From Paracoccaceae bacterium (GTDB lineage: Bacteria > Pseudomonadota > Alphaproteobacteria > Rhodobacterales > Rhodobacteraceae): 64,000 bases of DNA. The stretch is taken from assembly GCA_024742405.1 (NCBI GenBank), contig JANSYP010000002.1, positions 124,001 through 188,000 of the forward strand. The letters run 5' to 3'. Shown piece after piece: positions 18,836 to 27,063 of the stretch. A program made the translations under genes and the position numbers. The notes below the pieces were generated by a model. That model made no database searches. It worked only from the letters and a program-made list of their open reading frames with translations, and had not been told where the DNA came from. Numbering within the stretch: the stretch's first letter is position 1; each line of letters starts with the position of its first letter.

Positions 18836-19090
18836 GCGGTCAGCGCCTCGGGGCCGATCAAGATGTAGCCCTTGCGCGCGTGACCCGGCTCGGTCAGCAG
18901 CAGCGCGGCGCCGCGCGCCGCGTCATGGGGATCGACGATGGGCAGGCGGCCGGGGTCGGTGGCATCGACTACGCGACCGTATTTTTGGACTCGCATCGTG
19001 CCACACCAAGCCTTGCGCTCCATTGGGGGTGACGGCGCGGAGGCACATGGTCTCGAGGATCTGTCGCCAGAGCGGCCGTGGGTCGAGCCC
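18808..19090 (-). pseudogene. C-terminal half of the same NmrA-like gene, inverted
   Basis: On the minus strand GRVVDATDPGRLPIVDPHDA, ARGAALLLTEPGHARKGYIL and GPEALTAGEQVA are the C-terminal half of the NmrA-like family. Its N-terminal half is on the plus strand immediately to the left. A local inversion with an endpoint near 18808-18835 explains this. The segment upstream (19030-19090) is frameshifted. Confidence 0.65.
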
Positions 19091-19633
19091 CCCCTTTCGC
19101 ATCACGGGAAACCAGTCTCGATGCCTGGGAGAGCCGTGCTCGTTTTCCCGGCTGCCGTTTTCCGGCCAGAGCCAGGGGTCGCAGCCTCCAGTCCTATGCC
19201 CCCTGATCTACGAACGGGCAGGATCGTATGTGACCAAAGCAGCCGTCGGCACGATAGCGAAGGCCCGTAGCACCGTCGTCTGCCCAGATTGCCTGCCCAC
19301 GGTCCCTTTGGCCGATTCTGTTGCGAGCCCGCGATCCTCCCCGTAACCTTCCGCGGGCCCCAGTCCGGCGCGCTCATCGGCTTTGCCTCTAGCCCGACCC
19401 AGGCGCCGGCAGGGCGACATCGGACGCTGACCTCCCGGCCGCGCCCATCGCGGCCTGGGCCTCGCCTCCCGCAGCGGTTTCGGCCTGAGGGATGCCCATT
19501 TCGCGCCAAAACATGCCGGCGGGCCCGCGGAGATTTCTGATTTCGAGGGGCCGATGCTAAGATATTCGCTCGGGGGGTGTTCAGAGGGGACGCAAGAGGC
19601 GTCTTCGCCCTCAGGAAGCAAACAGAGGCAAAG
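19091..19633. other. Unassigned right end of the degraded zone
   Basis: No gene can be supported. Long minus-strand frames here antisense the next gene and show no recognisable domain. The promoter of the small exported protein at 19634 must lie in the last part. Confidence 0.4.
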
Positions 19634-19882
19634 ATGAAGCATTTCACGAAAATCGCGGCGCTGTCGCTGGCGCTGGTCACGGCATCCGGAGCGGTCTGGG
19701 CCCAGAATTCCGACGTGGATTCGGTCAAGATGATGCTGCAGCAGCTCGACGTGAACACCGACGCGGTCGACAACCTGCCAGAGGACACGCTTCTTCAGCT
19801 CGAAGCGATGCTGCTCGATGCCGGCCACAACCCCGAAGAAAAGCGCCGCATGGCCGAAGAGATCATCTCCTCGGCGCAGTAG
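19634..19882 (+). CDS. Small exported protein of unknown function
   Basis: An 82-aa protein with a clear Sec signal peptide (MKHFTKIAALSLAL..., likely cleavage after VWA at residue 23) and a mature acidic helical part of about 59 residues (LQQLDVNTDAVDNLP, LLQLEAMLLDAGHNPEEKRR). ATG 19634 is preceded by AGAGGCAAAG. I recall small roseobacter proteins of this kind but no function. It is expected in the periplasm. Confidence 0.75.
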   Translation: MKHFTKIAALSLALVTASGAVWAQNSDVDSVKMMLQQLDVNTDAVDNLPEDTLLQLEAMLLDAGHNPEEKRRMAEEIISSAQ

Positions 19883-19924
19883 CGTCCGGCACAGCCGTAA
19901 GTGACGGCCGCGCCGGCGCGGCCA

Positions 19925-20365
19925 TCACTCCGACCAGTTCAGGAAAAGCCCCACATCGCCGGGCATGCCGCCGGGATAGTCGACGATAATCGCCCGCAAC
20001 TTGTAGCCCGCCGGCCGCGCGCGCTCTTCCCAGAGCGCATAGAGATCCGCCGCCTTGCCCGGCAGGGTGTCGGGCCAGTTTTCCAGCGCGTTGTTGATAG
20101 CGCGGCCCTTGTCGGAGCAGAGCCGCGACGGGAAGCGCATCACCATCACCTCCATCTGGCCATTATCGACGGCGTGCTTCACCTTTGTACGCAATTCGGC
20201 CAGCTCTTCCTCGTTAAGATGCTGGTGCACGAAATCCCGCGCCATCCGGTCCATCGCAGCGTCGGCCTTGGCCCGCTTTTCGGCAAGCAGACGCATCTTC
20301 TCGGCTTCCAGTTCCGCAATCTGCTGACGCAGCTCGGACGCGCTTATGGGGGTGTCGTCGGCCAT
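19925..20365 (-). CDS. Conserved hypothetical protein with N-terminal coiled coil
   Basis: A 146-aa protein. Residues 10-45 are a charged helix likely to form a coiled coil (LRQQIAELEAEKMRLLAEKRAKAD). Residues about 60-146 form a globular domain with ELRTKVKHAVDNGQMEVMVMRFPS and AIIVDYPGGMPGDVGLFLNWSE. ATG 20365 is preceded by GGAGGT. The frame also extends upstream antisense to ffh, but the start chosen has the ribosome site. It is divergent from ffh. Function not recognised. Confidence 0.8.
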   Translation of the reverse strand: MADDTPISASELRQQIAELEAEKMRLLAEKRAKADAAMDRMARDFVHQHLNEEELAELRTKVKHAVDNGQMEVMVMRFPSRLCSDKGRAINNALENWPDTLPGKAADLYALWEERARPAGYKLRAIIVDYPGGMPGDVGLFLNWSE

Positions 20366-20753
20366 CTGGACCTCCTTCGGACTGTCACGCTGCCTCCGGC
20401 TTAGCCCGGTTTGCACAAGGGAAAAACCCGCATTGCGCGCCTGCGGATGTTCCCGGCCCTCGCCGGGCGATCCCGATCCTTTGCGTTGTTGACATTTGCG
20501 GACCCGAGGCGTATCCGACCGCCATCCCGGAAGAGCCACGCCCTTCCGGTCCCTACGGGATCGACCTCCACCAGCGCGATGCGCCCGTGGGGGCGCATGT
20601 CGTTGGGGTCCGCCCGTAGAGACGCACGTCGTCTGATAGCGCCCCCCGGGGCGCAACTTGTTTCTTGGCACTGTCCCGGCAGTGCTTGTCGTTTGAGCCG
20701 GTCCCCGCCATCTGTGGACCAGACCCGCAGCCGCTCGAAAAGGAGCCATGCCC
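20366..20753. promoter_or_regulatory. Divergent region upstream of ffh with promoter and hairpins
   Basis: A sigma70-like promoter reads TTGACA at 20489-20494 and TATCCG at 20512-20517, spaced by 17 bases, pointing to ffh. The leader then holds two strong hairpins: ATGCGCCC/GGGGCGCAT near 20579-20598 and GCGCCCC/GGGGCGC near 20639-20654. The leader would be more than 200 bases, long for a plain 5' UTR. The 4.5S RNA consensus (GGTCAGGTCCGGAAGG) is not present. Confidence 0.5.
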
Positions 20754-22262
20754 ATGTTCGAAAGCCTTTCCGAACGCCTCGGCGGTGTCTTCGACCGGCT
20801 GACCAAGGCCGGTGCGCTCTCCGAGGATGACGTCAAGACCGCGCTCCGCGAGGTGCGCGTGGCCCTGCTGGAGGCCGACGTCTCCCTGCCCGTGGCCCGC
20901 GACTTCATCAAGGCGGTCCAGAAGAAAGCCACCGGCGCCGCGGTCACCAAATCGGTCACGCCGGGCCAGCAGGTGGTCAAGATCGTCCATGACGAGCTCG
21001 TCCATGTGCTCGCCGGCGAGGATGAGGACCCGGGCGAGCTCAAGATCGACAATCCGCCCGCGCCGGTCCTGATGGTCGGGCTGCAGGGCTCGGGCAAGAC
21101 CACGACCACCGCCAAACTCGCCAAGCGGCTGAGCGAAAAGTCCGGCAAGCGCGTGCTCATGGCCTCACTCGACACCAACCGCCCCGCGGCGATGGAACAG
21201 CTCGCCATCCTTGGCAACCAGATCGGCGTCGACACGCTGCCCATCGTGCCTGGCGAAACACCCGTCCAGATCGCCAAGCGCGCGAAAACCCAGGCCAGCC
21301 TCGGCGGCTATGACGTCTTCATGCTCGACACCGCCGGGCGGCTCTCGATCGACGAAGAGCTGATGACCCAGGTCGAACAGGTCCGCGACGTCACCACACC
21401 GCGCGAAACCCTGCTTGTCGTCGACGGGCTTACCGGCCAGGACGCGGTCAACACAGCCGAGAATTTCGACAGCCGCATCGGCATCTCCGGCGTCGTGCTG
21501 ACGCGGATGGATGGCGACGGGCGCGGCGGTGCGGCGCTTTCGATGCGCGCGGTCACCGGCCAGCCGATCAAGTTCGTGGGTCTGGGCGAAAAGATGGACG
21601 CGCTGGAGGAGTTCCACCCCTCCCGCGTCGCCGGCCGCATCCTCGGCATGGGCGATATCGTCAGCCTGGTCGAAAAGGCCCAGGAAACGCTGGAGGTCGA
21701 ACAGGCCGAGCGCATGATGAAGCGCTTCCAGAAGGGTCAGTTCAACATGAACGACCTGCGCGGCCAGTTGGAGCAAATGCTCAAGATGGGCGGCATGGAC
21801 GGCATTATGGGGATGATGCCCGGCATGGCCAAGATGCAGAAGCAGGTCGCCGACGCGGGCTTCGACGACAAGATCCTCAAACAGCAGATCGCGCTCATCC
21901 AGTCCATGACCAAGAAAGAACGCGCCAACCCCCAGATCCTCCAGGCCAGCCGCAAGAAACGCATCGCCGCCGGATCGGGCATGGAGGTCAGCGATCTCAA
22001 CAAGCTGCTGAAAATGCACCGCCAGATGTCCGACGCGATGAAGAAGCTCGGCAAGATGGGCAAGAAGGGCATGATGCGCCAGCTCGGCGGGCTCCTCGGC
22101 GGCAAGGGCGGCGGGATGCCGTCCGAGGCGGAGATTGCCGCGGCACAAGCGAAAATGGGCGGCCCCGGCGGCATGCCCGGTGGCCTTCCCGGCGGGATGC
22201 CGGGTCTCGGCGGCGCACCCGCCCTGCCCCCCGGCCTCAGCGGGTTCGGCAAGAAGAAATGA
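20754..22262 (+). CDS. ffh: Signal recognition particle protein Ffh (SRP54)
   Basis: A 502-aa SRP GTPase that binds signal peptides on ribosomes and delivers them to FtsY. An N-domain starts FESLSERLGGVF. The GTPase domain has P-loop GLQGSGKTTTTAKL at about residue 105 and DTAGR. The methionine-rich M domain (GGMDGIMGMMPGMAKM) is followed by a Gly/Pro-rich tail. ATG 20754 is preferred over ATG 20748 because GGAG lies 8 bases from it, against 2 from the first. It ends overlapping the first GNAT gene by 4 bases. Confidence 0.96.
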   Translation: MFESLSERLGGVFDRLTKAGALSEDDVKTALREVRVALLEADVSLPVARDFIKAVQKKATGAAVTKSVTPGQQVVKIVHDELVHVLAGEDEDPGELKIDNPPAPVLMVGLQGSGKTTTTAKLAKRLSEKSGKRVLMASLDTNRPAAMEQLAILGNQIGVDTLPIVPGETPVQIAKRAKTQASLGGYDVFMLDTAGRLSIDEELMTQVEQVRDVTTPRETLLVVDGLTGQDAVNTAENFDSRIGISGVVLTRMDGDGRGGAALSMRAVTGQPIKFVGLGEKMDALEEFHPSRVAGRILGMGDIVSLVEKAQETLEVEQAERMMKRFQKGQFNMNDLRGQLEQMLKMGGMDGIMGMMPGMAKMQKQVADAGFDDKILKQQIALIQSMTKKERANPQILQASRKKRIAAGSGMEVSDLNKLLKMHRQMSDAMKKLGKMGKKGMMRQLGGLLGGKGGGMPSEAEIAAAQAKMGGPGGMPGGLPGGMPGLGGAPALPPGLSGFGKKK

Positions 22263-22834
22263 GCCCGCGCTGCACCCATCCTCCCCTTGGTCCTGCGGCC
22301 AAGGCGGCGACGCGCCATCGCGCCGTGCTGCCGCGCCTGCGGACGGAGCGGTTGGTGCTGCGCGCACCGGAACTGACCGATCTGCCGCTCTGGACAGAGA
22401 TCTGCACCGGCGACGAGGCCGCGCTGGTCGGCGGTCCGATGAGCGCGCAGGACGCGTGGGAGGCGTTCTGCGTCTATGTCGCGGGCTGGAGCCTCCATGG
22501 CCACGGTCTCTGGGCGATCGACCACCGCGCCAGCGACAGTCTGGTCGGCTTCGTCATGCTCGGCCTCGAATGGGAGGATCTGGAGCCCGAACTGGGCTGG
22601 ATGCTCGCCCCCGGCGCGCGCGGCCAGGGCTACGGCGCCGAGGCGGCCATGGCCGCCCGCGATCACGCGCTGTCGCTTTTCGGCCCCGGCGGCTGCGTCA
22701 GCTATGTCGCCGTCGACAATCCCCGCTCCGCCCGGCTCGCCGCCGCGATCGGGGGCCAGCGCGATACCGAGGCCGAGGTCGGTCTGCCTGCGGGCACCCA
22801 GGTCTGGCGCCATGGCACGGAGGCCGCGGCATGA
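22259..22834 (+). CDS. GNAT-family N-acetyltransferase (first of three)
   Basis: A 191-aa RimJ/RimL-like acetyltransferase: LPRLRTERLVLRAPELTDLP at the start, and the acetyl-CoA-binding region GWMLAPGARGQGYGAEAAM. Compared with the next two it has an extra N-terminal segment of about 23 residues. It overlaps ffh and the second GNAT by 4 bases each, so all are translated in a coupled series. The substrate is unknown. The three are clear paralogues. Confidence 0.88.
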   Translation: MSPRCTHPPLGPAAKAATRHRAVLPRLRTERLVLRAPELTDLPLWTEICTGDEAALVGGPMSAQDAWEAFCVYVAGWSLHGHGLWAIDHRASDSLVGFVMLGLEWEDLEPELGWMLAPGARGQGYGAEAAMAARDHALSLFGPGGCVSYVAVDNPRSARLAAAIGGQRDTEAEVGLPAGTQVWRHGTEAAA

Positions 22835-23358
22835 GCGAGGCGATCCTCACCACACAGCGCCTGCGCCTGCGCCGCCCCGGTCCGCAGGATCTGGACGGCT
22901 ACCGGCGCTTCGTGCGCTCCCAGCGCGCGCGCTATTTCTACTTCGCCAAAAACGACGAAGAGGCCTGGAAGCTCTATTGCATGGAACTGGCCCATTGGGA
23001 TCTGCGCGGCTTCGGCATGTTCGCGATCACGACCCATGAGGACGACACATGCCTAGGCCTCGTCGGACACTGGTATCCCGAAGGCTGGATCGAACGCGAA
23101 ATCGGATGGCTCCTCTGGCCCGAAGCCGAGGGCAAGGGCTATGGCTATGAGGCCGCCCGCGCCTGCGTCGACTACGCCTTTGACGTGCTCGATTGGGACA
23201 CCGCCGTCAGCTATATCGAAGAGGGCAACACCCGGTCCTTCGCGCTTGCCGAAAAGCTCGGCGCCTATTGGGACGAAGCCGCGACGACCCGCGCACCGGA
23301 TCTGAGGGTCTATCGCCACCCGCACCCGTCCGAGCGCACCGAGGAGGGTTCGGCATGA
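22831..23358 (+). CDS. GNAT-family N-acetyltransferase (second of three)
   Basis: A 175-aa RimJ/RimL-like acetyltransferase. It starts AILTTQRLRLRRPGPQDLDGY, has GLVGHWYPEGWIEREIGWLLW and the pyrophosphate-binding loop EGKGYGYEAARA, then YIEEGNTRSFALAEKLGA. It is coupled to both neighbours by ATGA overlaps. Substrate unknown; protein N-terminal or small-molecule acetylation are both possible. Confidence 0.88.
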   Translation: MSEAILTTQRLRLRRPGPQDLDGYRRFVRSQRARYFYFAKNDEEAWKLYCMELAHWDLRGFGMFAITTHEDDTCLGLVGHWYPEGWIEREIGWLLWPEAEGKGYGYEAARACVDYAFDVLDWDTAVSYIEEGNTRSFALAEKLGAYWDEAATTRAPDLRVYRHPHPSERTEEGSA

Positions 23359-23885
23359 CCGCACCCGTGCTCACCACCGACCGCCTGACGCTCGGCCCGC
23401 TCCTGCCCGAACATACCGATTCCGTAACGGCGTTCTACAGCTCCGACCGCACGGAGTTCGTCGGTGGGCGCAAGACCCCCGAAATGGCCTGGCGCCACTT
23501 CGCGACCGAGATCGGGCACTGGACGCTGCGCGGCTACGGCAACTTCGCGGTGACCGAGACCGCGACCGGCGCGCTCGTCGGTCTGGTCGGTCCCTGGTAT
23601 CCCTACGGTTGGCCGGAGCCCGAGATCGGCTGGATGCTGCTGGACGGGTTCGAGGGCCGCGGCTATGCCTCCGAGGCCGCGGAACGCGCCCGGGCCTGGG
23701 CCTATGACACGCTCGGCTGGACCACCGCGATCAGCCTGATCTCCCCGGGCAACACGCCCTCGGCAGCGGTCGCGCAGCGGCTCGGGGCCTGGCTGGAGCA
23801 AGAGACCGAACATGTGCGCTTCGGGCCGATGCAGATCTGGCGCCATCCCGGACCGGACGCGCTGGGCATGAGGGCCGCGCAATGA
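23355..23885 (+). CDS. GNAT-family N-acetyltransferase (third of three)
   Basis: A 176-aa RimJ/RimL-like protein most like the second copy: VLTTDRLTLGPLLPEHTD, GLVGPWYPYGWPEPEIGWMLL, the loop FEGRGYASEAAERA, and ISPGNTPSAAVAQRLGA. Tandem duplication is evident from matching segment order and spacing. Its stop overlaps a small open frame (23882) that leads to chorismate mutase. Confidence 0.88.
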   Translation: MTAPVLTTDRLTLGPLLPEHTDSVTAFYSSDRTEFVGGRKTPEMAWRHFATEIGHWTLRGYGNFAVTETATGALVGLVGPWYPYGWPEPEIGWMLLDGFEGRGYASEAAERARAWAYDTLGWTTAISLISPGNTPSAAVAQRLGAWLEQETEHVRFGPMQIWRHPGPDALGMRAAQ

Positions 23886-24088
23886 TCCCCCTCGGCGATG
23901 TCCCCATCCTGATCGACAGCGGCCGGATCGCCCTGCCGCACTATGGCGGCAAGCTGGCGCACGCCGCTCGGCGCGCGCGCCGCATCACACCGGGACCCGA
24001 CGCCGGGCTGCGCATTCCGCCGACGTTTTACCGACGCAGTACCGACGCGATACAGACACCGCGAACATCCCTCCGGAGACCCCGATGA
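23882..24088 (+). CDS. Possible 68-aa protein between GNATs and aroQ
   Basis: The frame starts with an ATGA overlap to the third GNAT and ends with a TGA overlapping the chorismate mutase ATG, the same coupling as elsewhere in this operon. The first half (MIPLGDVPILIDSGRIALP) looks protein-like; the second half is Arg/Pro-rich and looks like ordinary GC-rich noise. No family recognised. Confidence 0.35.
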   Translation: MIPLGDVPILIDSGRIALPHYGGKLAHAARRARRITPGPDAGLRIPPTFYRRSTDAIQTPRTSLRRPR

Positions 24089-24381
24089 CCGACGCCACCG
24101 CCAAGGCCGCCGCACTGCTGAAGGACCACCGCGAGAGTATCGACCGGCTCGACGCGATCCTCGTCTACACGCTCGGAGAACGCTTCAAACACACCCAGGC
24201 CGTTGGCGTGCTCAAGGCACAGAACGACCTGCCGCCGTCGGACCCGGACCGCGAAACCGCCCAGATCGCGCGGCTCGAGGATCTCGCCCGCCGCGCCGAC
24301 CTCGATCCCGATTTTGCTAAGAAATTCCTCGGCTTCATCATCGAGGAAGTCATCCGCCACCACAAACAATACCAAGCCTGA
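24085..24381 (+). CDS. Chorismate mutase (AroQ class)
   Basis: A 98-aa all-helical AroQ-type chorismate mutase converting chorismate to prephenate for Phe/Tyr synthesis. Features are the N-terminal helix [20 protein letters not shown] with the conserved Arg and Asp, [21 protein letters not shown] (Lys for substrate binding), and the C-terminal [17 protein letters not shown]. The length fits the monofunctional type. It precedes rpsP by about 43 bases, a common rhodobacterial order. Confidence 0.9.
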   Translation: MTDATAKAAALLKDHRESIDRLDAILVYTLGERFKHTQAVGVLKAQNDLPPSDPDRETAQIARLEDLARRADLDPDFAKKFLGFIIEEVIRHHKQYQA

Positions 24382-24424
24382 GGCCGGACATCCTGCCTCG
24401 CCCGCCATTCAAAGGAGACATCAA

Positions 24425-24829
24425 ATGGCCATGAAACTTCGCCTCGCCCGGGGCGGTTCCAAAAAACGCCCCTTCTACCGCATCGTCGCCTCCGACAGCC
24501 GCATGCCGCGTGACGGCCGCTATATCGAGAAGCTCGGCACCTATAACCCGCTGCTCCCGAAGGACAGCGAGGACCGCATCAAGATGGATCTCGACCGGGT
24601 CAAGTATTGGCTCGGCGAAGGCGCCATCCCGACCGACCGGGTGAGCCGTATGCTCGAGGCCGCAGGCGTCCTGACGGCCAAGACCCGCGCCAACCCCAAC
24701 AAGGGCGAACCCGGCCAGAAAGCCAAGGATCGCGCCGAGGAGAAGGCCGCCAAGTCCGCCGAGGCGGCAGATGCACCGGCCGAAGCTCCTGCTGAAGAAG
24801 CGCCCGCCGAAGAGGCCGCGGCGGAGTAA
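24425..24829 (+). CDS. rpsP: 30S ribosomal protein S16
   Basis: A 134-aa S16. The N-terminal 80 residues are canonical ([44 protein letters not shown]). The C-terminal tail of about 50 residues is Ala/Glu/Lys/Pro-rich ([18 protein letters not shown]) and likely disordered, a common extension in alphaproteobacteria. AAGGAGA lies 6 bases before ATG 24425. First ribosomal gene in the rpsP-rimM-trmD-rplS order. Confidence 0.96.
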   Translation: MAMKLRLARGGSKKRPFYRIVASDSRMPRDGRYIEKLGTYNPLLPKDSEDRIKMDLDRVKYWLGEGAIPTDRVSRMLEAAGVLTAKTRANPNKGEPGQKAKDRAEEKAAKSAEAADAPAEAPAEEAPAEEAAAE

Positions 24830-24862
24830 TCCGCCCGGCCCGGCAAGCGTCGGGAGCATGCC

Positions 24863-25015
24863 ATGATCCGGCTCGTCATCTGGGTAGCGATCTTCGGGTG
24901 CGGTCTCTGGGCCGGCGCGGAATACGAGCGCACGTCCCAAATCGACCGCTGCCTGAGCGCCGGCGGCGCCATCGACGGGCGCGGTCTTTGCCTGGGGCTT
25001 GCAGCCGGTGAGTGA
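24863..25015 (+). CDS. Small membrane protein between rpsP and rimM
   Basis: A 50-aa frame: one N-terminal hydrophobic helix ([19 protein letters not shown]), then [18 protein letters not shown] and [10 protein letters not shown] with two cysteines. I recall short proteins with the pattern CLxAGGxxD..GLC at the same place in other Rhodobacteraceae, which supports a real gene. CGGGAG lies upstream of the ATG. Its end overlaps the rimM start by 8 bases. Function unknown; a membrane anchor with an outside disulphide is possible. Confidence 0.7.
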   Translation: MIRLVIWVAIFGCGLWAGAEYERTSQIDRCLSAGGAIDGRGLCLGLAAGE

Positions 25016-25520
25016 GCGGGTCTGCGTCGGCGCGCTCGCAGGCGCGTTCGGGGTGCGCGGCGAAGTGCGGCTGAAGAGCTTCTGCGCCCCGGCCGAAGCC
25101 ATCGCGGACTATGCGCCGCTCAGCACCGAAGACGGCGGGCGGAGCTTTTCTGTCCGCCTGACCGGTCAGGCCAAGGGCGCGCTGACCGCGCGGCTCGACG
25201 GCGTGGCCAACAAGGAAGCCGCCGACGCCCTGCGCGGCACCCGGCTCTACGCGCCGCGTGACCGACTGCCCGCGCTGTCGGAGGACGAGTTCTACCATGC
25301 CGATCTGATCGGCCTGAACGTACTCGATACCGGCGGGAAAATCTTGGGCAAGATCCGCGCGGTCCATGACCATGGCGCGGGCGATCTGCTGGAGGTCCAC
25401 GGGCCGGGGCTTAGGGGCACGGTGCTGCTGCCTTTCACCAAGGAGGTTGTGCCCACCGTCGATATCGCCGGGGGCAGCATCGTGGCCGACCCGCCCGAAG
25501 GGCTCTTTCCCGATGGGTGA
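25008..25520 (+). CDS. rimM: Ribosome maturation factor RimM
   Basis: A 170-aa 16S rRNA processing protein that binds S19 during 30S assembly. The N-terminal domain has [21 protein letters not shown], and the PRC-barrel C-terminal domain has [14 protein letters not shown] and [18 protein letters not shown]. The start is probably GTG 25008 (VSERVCVG), because no ATG is available. A TTG at 24999 is also in frame. It overlaps the small upstream gene and trmD, so translation is coupled. Confidence 0.94.
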   Translation: MSERVCVGALAGAFGVRGEVRLKSFCAPAEAIADYAPLSTEDGGRSFSVRLTGQAKGALTARLDGVANKEAADALRGTRLYAPRDRLPALSEDEFYHADLIGLNVLDTGGKILGKIRAVHDHGAGDLLEVHGPGLRGTVLLPFTKEVVPTVDIAGGSIVADPPEGLFPDG

Positions 25521-26376
25521 GGGGCGCTCCCACGGGCGCAAGGCCATCCATGCCAGCGCAACGCCCCGGTCGCTTATGACCGAACGCCCGGTGCTCGCAG
25601 GCGTCTGGACCGCCCAAGTCATCACGCTCTTTCCGGAACTTTTTCCCGGCGTGCTCGGCGCGTCGCTGACGGGCAAGGCGCTCGATGAGGGGCTCTGGAG
25701 CCTGGAGGCCATCGATCTGCGCCGCTTCGGAGCAGGCCGGCATCGCAATGTCGATGACACGCCCTTTGGCGGGGGAGCGGGCATGGTGTTGCGCCCCGAC
25801 ATCATGGCCAGCGCCATCGAGGCCGCCCAACGCGCGGCACCCTCCCGGCTCCCGCTCGTCTACCTGTCGCCGCGCGGGACCCCCTTCACCCAGGCCACCG
25901 CACGCCGGTTCGCCGACGGCCCCGGCATCACCCTGATCTGCGGGCGTTTCGAAGGGCTGGACGAGCGCGTCATCGAGGCTTACGGCGTCGAGGAAGTGTC
26001 CCTGGGGGATTTCGTCCTCACCGGCGGCGAGATCGCGGCGCAGGCCTTGATCGATGCCACCGTGCGACTTATACCCCGCGTGCTGGGGAATCAGGTCAGT
26101 CTGGAGGAGGAGTCTTTCTCGACCGGGCTTCTTGAACACCCGCACTACACAAAACCCGCCGACTGGGAGGGCCGCACAGTGCCCGACATTCTCCTGTCGG
26201 GCCATCACGGCAAGATAGCCGACTGGCGGCGGGAGATGGCCGAAAGGCTAACGAAGGAACGCCGCCCCGATCTCTGGCGGGCATATCGCAAAAGCCGCGT
26301 TATGGACCCGGTGGACGACCAAGAGCTCTCGGCGCAGCCCCATGATGCGGGAAATACCCGCGCAGACAAAGGATAG
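25513..26376 (+). CDS. trmD: tRNA (guanine-37-N1)-methyltransferase TrmD
   Basis: A 287-aa SPOUT methyltransferase modifying G37 of tRNAs. The core starts [18 protein letters not shown] and has the [21 protein letters not shown] region, the knot segments LSPRGTPF and [13 protein letters not shown], then [14 protein letters not shown]. The N-terminus begins at ATG 25513 ([15 protein letters not shown]), about 30 residues longer than E. coli TrmD, as is usual in Rhodobacteraceae. It overlaps rimM by 8 bases. Confidence 0.95.
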   Translation: MGEGRSHGRKAIHASATPRSLMTERPVLAGVWTAQVITLFPELFPGVLGASLTGKALDEGLWSLEAIDLRRFGAGRHRNVDDTPFGGGAGMVLRPDIMASAIEAAQRAAPSRLPLVYLSPRGTPFTQATARRFADGPGITLICGRFEGLDERVIEAYGVEEVSLGDFVLTGGEIAAQALIDATVRLIPRVLGNQVSLEEESFSTGLLEHPHYTKPADWEGRTVPDILLSGHHGKIADWRREMAERLTKERRPDLWRAYRKSRVMDPVDDQELSAQPHDAGNTRADKG

Positions 26377-26381
26377 ATGCG

Positions 26382-26774
26382 ATGGATCTGATCGCTCAGA
26401 TCGAGGCGGAGCAGGTCGCTGCCCTCGGCAAGGATCTCCCCGATTTCAAGGCCGGCGACACCGTGCGCGTCGGCTACAAGGTGACCGAAGGCACCCGCAC
26501 CCGGGTGCAGAATTACGAAGGCGTGTGCATTGCGCGCAAGAACGGCGAAGGCATCGCCGGCTCCTTCACGGTCCGCAAGATCAGCTTCGGTGAAGGCGTG
26601 GAACGGGTCTTCCCGCTCCATTCGACCAATATCGACAGCATCACCGTGGTGCGCCGCGGCAAGGTCCGCCGGGCCAAGCTCTACTATCTGCGCGCCCGTC
26701 GCGGGAAGTCTGCGCGGATCGCCGAACAGACGAATTACAAGTCCAAGGCCGCCCCGGCCGGCGCAGAAGCCTGA
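26382..26774 (+). CDS. rplS: 50S ribosomal protein L19
   Basis: A 130-aa L19 at the subunit interface. The canonical segments are [27 protein letters not shown]-like [27 protein letters not shown] and a C-terminal [24 protein letters not shown] few residues more than the E. coli protein at the C-terminus. It starts 5 bases after the trmD stop. Confidence 0.96.
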   Translation: MDLIAQIEAEQVAALGKDLPDFKAGDTVRVGYKVTEGTRTRVQNYEGVCIARKNGEGIAGSFTVRKISFGEGVERVFPLHSTNIDSITVVRRGKVRRAKLYYLRARRGKSARIAEQTNYKSKAAPAGAEA

Positions 26775-26785
26775 GGAGCATCGCG

Positions 26786-27007
26786 ATGAAAAAGGATATC
26801 CACCCCGACTATCACTTCATCGACGTGAAGATGATCGACGGCACCATCGTCAAGATGCGTTCGACCTATGGCAGCGAGGGCGACACCCTGTCTCTCGACA
26901 TCGACCCGTCCGCACATCCGGCCTGGACGGGCGGCAACACCAAGCTGCTCGACACCGGCGGGCGCGTCTCGAAGTTCAAGAAGAAGTACGAGGGTCTCGG
27001 GTTCTGA
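26786..27007 (+). CDS. rpmE: 50S ribosomal protein L31, zinc-free type
   Basis: A 73-aa L31: [19 protein letters not shown] and [16 protein letters not shown], ending [10 protein letters not shown]. It lacks the CxxC zinc ligands of the C+ type, and the form is the usual one in alphaproteobacteria. GAGGAG precedes the ATG. Last gene of the operon, followed by a strong terminator. Confidence 0.95.
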   Translation: MKKDIHPDYHFIDVKMIDGTIVKMRSTYGSEGDTLSLDIDPSAHPAWTGGNTKLLDTGGRVSKFKKKYEGLGF

Positions 27008-27033
27008 ACAGAACCCCAACCGCACAAAGAAAA

Positions 27034-27063
27034 ACGCCGCCCCGGTCCGGGCGGCGTTTTTTT
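27034..27063. terminator. Bidirectional rho-independent terminator
   Basis: Stem ACGCCGCCC / GGGCGGCGT around a 6-base loop, then seven T on the plus strand. On the minus strand the same stem is followed by T bases too (complement of the A-run at 27030-27034), so it can end both rpmE and the convergent gene. The plus-strand T-run abuts the stop codon of the gene at 27062. Confidence 0.92.

Noticed and set aside
20366-20753. 4.5S (SRP) RNA next to ffh
   Set aside because: The conserved domain (GGTCAGGTCCGGAAGG) is not present on either strand.
24350-25817. Antisense frames opposite rpsP, rimM and trmD
   Set aside because: These are mirror frames of highly conserved ribosomal and tRNA-modification genes.
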